Assembly: GCA_021772165.1 (NCBI GenBank)
Contig: JAJFMM010000164.1
Coordinates: forward strand, 1 to 9,807
Direction: 5' to 3'
Source of the DNA: Chlamydiota bacterium
GTDB lineage: Bacteria > Chlamydiota > Chlamydiia > Chlamydiales > SM23-39
Length of the DNA stretch: 9,807 nt
Part shown: positions 5,342 through 9,807 of the stretch, one piece after another
Position numbering within the stretch: position 1 is the first letter of the stretch
Layout: each line of letters starts with the position of its first letter
Made by a program: the position numbers and the translations under genes
The notes under the pieces: model-generated
Seen by the model: only the letters and a program-made list of their open reading frames with translations
The model's database searches: none
What the model was told of the DNA's origin: nothing

Positions 5342-7030
5342 ATGACGCCAGTTACCTCACCTCAAGTTAATAGTTCACAAGTAAACGCAAGCCACGCCAC
5401 AGGCAATTTAGGCAACAAAACAGTTACTGTGCAAACAGGCACCGAACAGAACGTCGGTCTATGCGCAAAAATCTCTGCCGTATTTGCAAGCATCGGTAAT
5501 TTCTTCGCGAATCTTTTCACCTGTTTTGGTCTCTTTTCTAGCCAGAATAATGAAACGCTAACAGAGAAAAACCTAGAAGTACTTACCGATCTACCTAAAA
5601 CTCCTCGACAAGAGAATACTGTTGATGCTCTGACTCTACTAGCCAACTCCAAGATTGAGCCAAAGCCTGCATCAGGAATTGTTGCCGGTCTGGATTTAGC
5701 CTCAACTGACACAGCTATTGCAAACGCTACTCAAACAGCCGAACAAGCTGCTGAGAACAGAACTGCTCTTCAAGGTGCCGTTGGTACTTGGAAACAAGAG
5801 ACAACTGATGCAAACGCTGCTATTGCTGTAGAAAAAAATGACTCTCCGATCAGCACACTAGACGGAGTTGTAATAGGTCGCAACACTACTTCAGATGATG
5901 ACGATTCTGAAGCTCCTGCAACAGTTGCTAATGAAAAACAACCTATAAGAGCTTTTGAGGCAATTGAAGCCGATGGCAAGCTAGAAGTATTTCCTGTAAA
6001 ACTGACGTTTCAAGATCCTATTAATAAAGAATCTGCAGTTACTGAACCACAACAGGGTTCTCACAAAGAAACAGCTGTTAAAGCAGCTGCCATTGTAACT
6101 ACAGGAGTTCTTCTAGCGGGGACAGGTTATCTTGTTTATAATAATCAAGAGACACTAACTAACACACTCTCTGATGGAGTCACCATAGCTAAAGATCTAG
6201 CTTCAGCCGGATACAACAGAGCAGGTTCTGCTATTGCCGATGTAGTCACTTATGTAGGCTCTGCTTTTGCCTCTGCAGAAACTACACCTTCTACATTTAA
6301 TCCAAGTACCATGAGTCGAGCAACTCCCTTCCTAAATGCGATGAGAAAAACATGTCCAGCTCCTGAAACTTTTTCAGAGCCTACAAGCTACATGACAGCC
6401 TTATCTGAATTAGCTTCTGCTGGTTCCGCTAAAGTGGTTTATGGAGCTGGCGTTGCAGGCAACGCAACTTTTAACGCAGGTTCTGCTATTGCCAGTGGAG
6501 TGAGCCATGCAGCTGGCGCTTCATACAATGCAACTGTTAACGCAGGTTCTGCTATTGCCGATGGAGTGACTCATGCAGCTGGTGCTTCATACAATGCAAC
6601 TGTTGACGCAGGTTCTGCTATTGCCAGTGGAGCAAACTATGTAGGTGGAGTTGCATACAATGCTACAGCTACTACAGGTTCTGCTGTGATTAACGGAGCG
6701 AGTTATGCCGGTGAAGTTGCATCCAATGCAACTATTAGCGCTGGTTCTGCTCTTGCCGACGGAGCTTCTACACTAGCGGGTTCTGCATACGGTGCAACGG
6801 CTAACACAGCCTCTGCCATTGCCTCTGGAGCGATTAACACAGCTTCTGCTATTGACAATGCAACGAGCAATGTAGTGTCTCTCACAGCAAAATCTGTATA
6901 CAACATAACAACAAAGGGCGGTGGCGCTGCAATCAACCACCTATACAATACGTTGTTCGCAAGCACAGCAAGTAGTTTAGTTAAAAACCCTACCCTGGAA
7001 GAGATCCTTACCAAAACATGCCAAGCATAA
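5342..7030 (+). CDS. Putative secreted/membrane-associated repeat protein, cassette 1
   Basis: 562 residues, no recognised family. Residues 1-34 are polar and rich in Ser, Thr, Asn and Gln, as in many type III secretion signals. Residues 35-59 (EQNVGLCAKISAVF, then SIGNFFANLF) form a short hydrophobic or amphipathic block repeated almost exactly in the next gene. Residues 60-235 are acidic, low-complexity and probably disordered. PQQGS at 236-240 leads into a hydrophobic stretch (246-267) that could span a membrane. Residues 379-510 are six tandem 22-residue repeats, each readable as two 11-mers rich in Ala, Gly, Ser, Thr, Asn and Tyr with almost no charge; an outlying copy begins at residue 294. 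The tail (511-562) ends in LEEILTKTCQA. The ATG at 5342 has AAGGA seven bases upstream and its own promoter and terminator. Likely a secreted effector-like or host-membrane protein of a Chlamydiota symbiont; this is inference. Confidence 0.8.
   Translation: MTPVTSPQVNSSQVNASHATGNLGNKTVTVQTGTEQNVGLCAKISAVFASIGNFFANLFTCFGLFSSQNNETLTEKNLEVLTDLPKTPRQENTVDALTLLANSKIEPKPASGIVAGLDLASTDTAIANATQTAEQAAENRTALQGAVGTWKQETTDANAAIAVEKNDSPISTLDGVVIGRNTTSDDDDSEAPATVANEKQPIRAFEAIEADGKLEVFPVKLTFQDPINKESAVTEPQQGSHKETAVKAAAIVTTGVLLAGTGYLVYNNQETLTNTLSDGVTIAKDLASAGYNRAGSAIADVVTYVGSAFASAETTPSTFNPSTMSRATPFLNAMRKTCPAPETFSEPTSYMTALSELASAGSAKVVYGAGVAGNATFNAGSAIASGVSHAAGASYNATVNAGSAIADGVTHAAGASYNATVDAGSAIASGANYVGGVAYNATATTGSAVINGASYAGEVASNATISAGSALADGASTLAGSAYGATANTASAIASGAINTASAIDNATSNVVSLTAKSVYNITTKGGGAAINHLYNTLFASTASSLVKNPTLEEILTKTCQA
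6221..6286 (+). repeat. Outlying copy of the 66-bp repeat
   Basis: The first 22 bases from 6221 (encoding AGSAIAD) are identical to the start of array unit 2 at 6542, followed by a diverged VVTY-VGSAFA continuation. About 190 bases separate it from the main array, so the array was once longer or was seeded from this point. Confidence 0.65.
6476..6871 (+). repeat. Six tandem 66-bp (22-residue) in-frame repeats
   Basis: Units begin at 6476, 6542, 6608, 6674, 6740 and 6806, each exactly 66 bases with no indels. Units 1 and 2 differ at only 6 of 66 bases; divergence rises toward the 3' end, as expected if new copies arise at the 5' side. Each unit encodes two 11-residue halves, of the type AGSAIADGVTH and AAGASYNATVN. 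The hydrophobic positions (I/Y, V/A, A) are spaced 4, 4, 3, as in an 11/3 helix. Confidence 0.9.
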
Positions 7031-7083
7031 TCTATCCGGCATGATATAAATCATTTCTCTATCTAATAGAGATTCAAGACAAA

Positions 7084-7114
7084 GCCTCCCTTTTTTCAAG
7101 GGGGGCTTTTTTTT
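7084..7114 (+). terminator. Rho-independent terminator of cassette 1
   Basis: GCCTCCCTT (7084-7092) pairs with AAGGGGGGC (7098-7106), one G-T pair, loop TTTTC, followed by eight T. Two small AT-rich hairpins (7041-7054 and 7056-7072) precede it. Confidence 0.92.
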
Positions 7115-7127
7115 CGTCTTGCAGCCC
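7115..7127 (+). repeat. Conserved post-terminator 13-mer
   Basis: CGTCTTGCAGCCC directly follows the T-tract here and again, identically, after the third terminator (9727-9739). A diverged version, CGCCCTGCAGCTC, follows the second (8507-8519). It marks the right edge of the duplicated unit; function unknown. Confidence 0.6.
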
Positions 7128-7167
7128 ATTTCCAGATTTACAAAAAAACATTACTCTTTAAACAAAA

Positions 7168-7181
7168 TTAACTAAAGTTAA
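7168..7181. promoter_or_regulatory. Palindrome upstream of the second cassette promoter
   Basis: TTAACT-AA-AGTTAA is a perfect palindrome ending 11 bases before the -35 box, nearly the same distance as the inverted repeat in front of cassette 1. The AT-rich composition makes chance occurrence fairly likely. Confidence 0.3.
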
Positions 7182-7192
7182 AGGCATTCACA

Positions 7193-7221
7193 TTGACGAA
7201 TCGCATTTAACTAATTATAAT
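7193..7221 (+). promoter_or_regulatory. Promoter of cassette 2 gene
   Basis: TTGACG (7193-7198) and TATAAT (7216-7221) with 17-base spacing, the same geometry as cassette 1. The leader from the -10 box to the ATG is closely alignable with that of cassette 1. Confidence 0.8.
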
Positions 7222-7258
7222 AGTTAGTGATCAAGAAAACTAATACAAGGATGTAAAC

Positions 7259-8428
7259 ATGACGCCAGTCGCGCCAAGTCAAGTTAATAGTATACAAGGA
7301 GCACAAAACGCCACCACAACTACAACAGACAACAGTAAAAAATATACTGTGCTCACACACACTGAACAGAACGTCGGTCTATGTGCAAAAATCTCCGCTG
7401 TATTTGCAAGCATCGGTAATTTCTTCGCTAATCTTTTTTCATGCTTTAGCTGCCAGGGCGATGAGCACGTAAAGCCCCTATCTAAAACCGCAGAAGATCT
7501 TACTTTTCTACCCAAACAGAGCGATAGGATCGCAGCTCCTGTTGCACCGAAAGAGCCAACTAAAACTCGTCGACAAGCGTATGATGTTAATGCATTAACT
7601 ACTCAAGACAGCACCCCTATTAAGACAAAGCCTGCAGTGGGAATCATTGATGCCCTGGATTTAGTCTTAACAGAGCCAGGAACGACACTTTTTCTAACGA
7701 AAGAGGGAGCTTTGCAATTATTGCAAGAATACAAAGCTCTACATCAGGCTGCTCAGGAAGAAGCTCCTGCAACAGTTGATGCTCAAACCAGAACTGTAAA
7801 TATTTATCGCATGAAAAACGTCGATGGCAAGCTTGTACCAGTTTCTGAAAAACTGGATCTTACAGCTTCTATTGATAAACCGGTTATCGATGAAACTGCA
7901 GTTGCTAAACCGCAGCAAGGTTCTTACAAAAAAACAGCTCTTAAAGTAGCTGGCTATGCATTAAAGGCTGCTGCCGCCGGTTTTGCAATTTATCTCTTAA
8001 GAGAATCAAGTCTTGCAAGCAACGTAGAGGCTCACAGAATTGCTAAGAATAGTGATTACGAATCTCAATCTGCTTGCGTTCAATATATAAATGCTACTCA
8101 AGCTGTCACTCAAGCCGAAAAGAGTGTTGAAGAGGGGATATCCATGGGGGCACTTTTTACCTCCCTCTCGTCTTTTTCTGGGAACGATGGTACCAATGTT
8201 TTAATAAAAGAGACCCGCATGAAAAGGGATCAATTAGACTCAGCTAACAAAGCTGCTGGTCGTGCTGAGTTAGCAAGCGTCCAAGCTGCTGATACAGCTA
8301 AGAATGCTAAAGAATTCGCAAAAAACTGGCAAAGCTACATACCCACGACCTCTAGCATGCGAGAAACCTTAAAACCTTACATGCCTGAGAAGGCTATGAT
8401 GGATACAGCACTACGTGCTCTAAAATAA
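7259..8428 (+). CDS. Paralogue of the cassette 1 protein, putative secreted/membrane-associated protein
   Basis: 389 residues, unrecognised family. The N-terminus (MTPVAPSQVNS, then a Thr-rich run) is polar like that of cassette 1, and residues 36-60 repeat its hydrophobic block almost unchanged. A shared KPAxGI-xxLDL motif is at 124-135. KPQQGSYKKTALKVAGY (217-233) leads into a weak hydrophobic segment (226-247) that may span or lie on a membrane. Unlike cassette 1 there is no 22-residue array; residues 250-355 are instead Ala/Glu/Lys-rich and probably helical or coiled coil. The stretch KEFAKNWQSYIP (351-362) matches the WxS(Y/W)IP tail of cassette 3. The start at 7259 has AAGGA seven bases upstream, and the gene has its own promoter and terminator. 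Secretion and host targeting are inferred only from composition and the chlamydia-like context. Confidence 0.8.
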   Translation: MTPVAPSQVNSIQGAQNATTTTTDNSKKYTVLTHTEQNVGLCAKISAVFASIGNFFANLFSCFSCQGDEHVKPLSKTAEDLTFLPKQSDRIAAPVAPKEPTKTRRQAYDVNALTTQDSTPIKTKPAVGIIDALDLVLTEPGTTLFLTKEGALQLLQEYKALHQAAQEEAPATVDAQTRTVNIYRMKNVDGKLVPVSEKLDLTASIDKPVIDETAVAKPQQGSYKKTALKVAGYALKAAAAGFAIYLLRESSLASNVEAHRIAKNSDYESQSACVQYINATQAVTQAEKSVEEGISMGALFTSLSSFSGNDGTNVLIKETRMKRDQLDSANKAAGRAELASVQAADTAKNAKEFAKNWQSYIPTTSSMRETLKPYMPEKAMMDTALRALK

Positions 8429-8475
8429 TTAGCCTTCTTTCCTGTAAAAATTTTTCTGGAGAGATTCAGTGCAAA

Positions 8476-8506
8476 GCCCCCCTTGTTCAAGGGGGGCTTT
8501 TTTTTT
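8476..8506 (+). terminator. Rho-independent terminator of cassette 2
   Basis: GCCCCCCTT (8476-8484) pairs perfectly with AAGGGGGGC (8489-8497) around the loop GTTC, followed by nine T. The preceding GAGATTCA..CAAAG is shared with cassette 1, so homology extends upstream of the hairpin. Confidence 0.95.
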
Positions 8507-8571
8507 CGCCCTGCAGCTCTGGCTGCCTTTCTATACTATTTATTTTAATCGTCAAGAGCACCGCAACCAGA

Positions 8572-8601
8572 TTGATTAGCTACCTGTGATTTGCTTATAA
8601 T
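8572..8601 (+). promoter_or_regulatory. Promoter of cassette 3 gene
   Basis: TTGATT (8572-8577) and a perfect TATAAT (8596-8601) with 18-base spacing. It is slightly weaker than the first two, but the -10 box and the following TAATAT-AAGGATGT leader are of the same type. Confidence 0.65.
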
Positions 8602-8637
8602 AATCCCTTCAAAAAAGCTTAATATAAGGATGTGACC

Positions 8638-9690
8638 ATGTCATTCGTATCAAATAATGTTAGCTGCTTTTCTACAGCTTACATAAAATCTGCCGCGGAC
8701 ACACTGAAGACAAATGTTGAGTCTAACTGGCAAAACCGTAAGGTAAGTACTCAACTTGGCTCTGCAGCATCTGCTGCTGCTATAGTAATCGGAATTGCGC
8801 TCTCTGTAACGGGGATTGCAGGAGCTCTTTTAATTGGAGCTGGCGTAATTGTTGGCGGCTATATGAATTTCCGCTCGCCTCTCTCAATGCGAGCCGCAGA
8901 AGATCTAACAGAAATTGTCGCTACTGCTGCTCAAACTCCCGCTGAAGACGAAGCAGCTGTAGCGGCTCCTGTCCCACAAGGTTCTTACACGAGAACAGCT
9001 CTTGAAGTAGCTGGCTATTCATTAGCGGCTGCGGCGGCTGTTTATCTAGCGCAATCTAGCATTGCAAATCACGAAGAAGCTCATGAGAATGCTCTTAACA
9101 AACTGGCTACAGCTGAAGTGACTGTTAATCATTTGGAAAAAACTACTCTTGCAACTACAAAAGGTTTAAATGATTTTTTCACGGCTACGATTGTTACTCT
9201 TCAAGCCGGAGATGGCTCTATAAGCACAAAAGACATGCATGCATTCCAGAGAGCAGCCAAAACAACTCCGAGAACTGAAGACTCTGTTAAAGATGCTATT
9301 CGTGCAATTGATGATGGCTTCAATGATTTTTTCATTACTACCCAGGCTGCTCTTCAAGCAGGAAATAAAGCAATAAGCGCAGGAGACATGGCTGTACTCA
9401 GAGTTAGAACGAGAGGAATTCAACAATCTTGGGATACGAACAAAGCTACTGCCGTTGAAAACTTCCGTGTAGCTGTTGAAGAGTCTGGCAAAGCTGTCGA
9501 ATATGCAAACAGCTGGGCTAGCTGGATACCTTCAATACCTACTATTAATTCTAGCTTTAATCCAATGACGGTACGTCCAGAAAATCTAGATAATATGACC
9601 ACCTACGAACAGATTGGTCTTGCAACGAAGCTAGCTGCTGAGAATTCAGTATCTGCGGAAGAAATCCTGAATGCATGGCATGCAGGCTAG
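8638..9690 (+). CDS. Inc-like membrane protein, cassette 3 member of the family
   Basis: 350 residues from the ATG at 8638. A GTG six bases upstream (8632) is in frame, but aligning the leaders (AAGGATGTGACC-ATG here, AAGGATGTAAAC-ATG in the others) favours 8638. Residues 43-77 form a bilobed hydrophobic hairpin: AAAIVIGIALSV, a short TGIAG turn, then ALLIGAGVIVGGYM. This is the hallmark architecture of chlamydial inclusion membrane (Inc) proteins, which are type III secreted and inserted in the vacuole membrane. PVPQGSYTRTALEVAGY (111-127) matches the family motif and leads into a third hydrophobic run (119-138). Residues 176-206 and 227-257 are an internal duplication (GxNDFF..LQAG..IS..DM). 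WASWIPS (293-299) matches the tail of cassette 2, and EEIL near the C-terminus recalls cassette 1. Inc assignment rests on hydropathy read by eye and is plausible, not proven. Confidence 0.78.
   Translation: MSFVSNNVSCFSTAYIKSAADTLKTNVESNWQNRKVSTQLGSAASAAAIVIGIALSVTGIAGALLIGAGVIVGGYMNFRSPLSMRAAEDLTEIVATAAQTPAEDEAAVAAPVPQGSYTRTALEVAGYSLAAAAAVYLAQSSIANHEEAHENALNKLATAEVTVNHLEKTTLATTKGLNDFFTATIVTLQAGDGSISTKDMHAFQRAAKTTPRTEDSVKDAIRAIDDGFNDFFITTQAALQAGNKAISAGDMAVLRVRTRGIQQSWDTNKATAVENFRVAVEESGKAVEYANSWASWIPSIPTINSSFNPMTVRPENLDNMTTYEQIGLATKLAAENSVSAEEILNAWHAG
9163..9408 (+). repeat. Two-copy internal protein repeat in the cassette 3 gene
   Basis: Copy 1 (9163-9255, residues 176-206) begins GLNDFFTATIVTLQAGDG; copy 2 (9316-9408, residues 227-257) begins GFNDFFITTQAALQAGNK. 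Both continue with IS, two residues, then DM. The offset is 153 bases. The corresponding part of cassette 2 appears to have one copy only (around residues 298-312). Confidence 0.7.
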
Positions 9691-9693
9691 AAG

Positions 9694-9726
9694 AGTTCCC
9701 CCTCGTTCAAGGGGGACTTTTTTTTT
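9694..9726 (+). terminator. Rho-independent terminator of cassette 3
   Basis: AGT-(T)-CCCCCT (9694-9703) pairs with A-GGGGG-ACT (9710-9718) with one bulged T, followed by nine T. It begins four bases after the stop codon. The GTTCAAGGGGG core is shared with the cassette 2 terminator. Confidence 0.9.
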
Positions 9727-9807
9727 CGTCTTGCAGCCCTAGCCATTTCACGTTAGAATTCTCTTTTAACTGATTTCCTCAGGAAAAGACAAAGATAACC
9801 TTAAAAG
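9727..9807. other. Right-end intergenic sequence
   Basis: It begins with the conserved post-terminator 13-mer (9727-9739). No TATAAT-type promoter, ribosome-binding site or gene start is visible before the window edge. A short TTCC-TCA-GGAA hairpin occurs near 9775. Whether a fourth cassette follows cannot be seen. Confidence 0.4.

Noticed and set aside
6476..6871. CRISPR-like or minisatellite non-coding array
   Set aside because: The repeats are contiguous, in frame and diverge mostly in ways that keep the protein pattern; there are no spacers.
6703..7014. Long minus-strand open frame opposite the repeat array
   Set aside because: It mirrors the compositionally biased plus-strand gene; no ribosome-binding site or recognisable protein features.
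8632..8637. GTG at 8632 as start of the third cassette gene
   Set aside because: It gives only two extra residues and overlaps the Shine-Dalgarno/leader sequence shared with the other cassettes; ATG at 8638 aligns with their starts.
9205..9240. EF-hand-like loop (GDGSIS..D) in cassette 3
   Set aside because: The acidic residues at loop positions 1 and 3 are missing and the second copy lacks the DG, so calcium binding is not supported.
1..9807. Insertion sequence, phage or other mobile element
   Set aside because: No transposase, integrase, tRNA-flanking direct repeats or terminal inverted repeats were found; the cassette duplication is explained by recombination between similar control regions.

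Overview
This window most likely comes from a bacterium of the phylum Chlamydiota, probably an environmental (Parachlamydia/Waddlia/Simkania-like) lineage. Three things point there: a leucine dehydrogenase resembling the chlamydial Ldh; a gene order (unknown protein, tsaE, then a dnaQ-type exonuclease) that I recall from the CT538-CT537-CT536 stretch of Chlamydia; and a downstream run of fast-evolving, Ser/Thr/Asn/Ala-rich proteins with hydrophobic segments, one of them with a bilobed hydrophobic hairpin like that of inclusion membrane (Inc) proteins. No rRNA, tRNA, transposase, integrase or CRISPR array is visible. The lineage is an inference from memory of families, not from a database search.

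Left block (1-2456, minus strand): a two-gene unit, leucine dehydrogenase followed by arginyl-tRNA synthetase. The two are joined by a one-base TAATG stop/start overlap, and argS runs off the left edge. A plausible sigma-70-type promoter (TTGCGT-17-TATAGT) and an inverted repeat surrounding its -35 box lie in the 248-bp divergent region 2457-2704.

Middle block (2705-5211, plus strand): a compact operon-like chain of an unknown conserved protein, TsaE (tRNA t6A synthesis), EngB/YsxC (ribosome-assembly GTPase) and a DnaQ-family 3'-5' exonuclease with an extra C-terminal domain. tsaE/engB overlap by 10 bp and engB/exonuclease by 14 bp. No terminator is visible after the last gene.

Right block (5212-9807, plus strand): three consecutive single-gene transcription units, each with a -35/-10 promoter, a short leader ending in AAGGATGTxA, one ORF and a near-identical Rho-independent terminator. 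Two of the three terminators are followed by an identical 13-base tail. The three proteins (562, 389 and 350 aa) are a mosaic family. The first two share a nearly identical N-terminal hydrophobic block. All three share a PQGS(Y/H)xxTA motif leading into a hydrophobic stretch. The last two share a C-terminal WxS(Y/W)IP tail. The first carries six tandem 22-residue (2 x 11) repeats of A/G/S/T/N/Y composition resembling the 11-mer lipid-binding helices of perilipin or synuclein. The third carries the Inc-like hairpin and an internal duplication.

The right block is where undescribed biology is most likely: an expanding, independently transcribed family of putative secreted or host-membrane-directed proteins. 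Secretion and host targeting are inferred from composition and architecture only.
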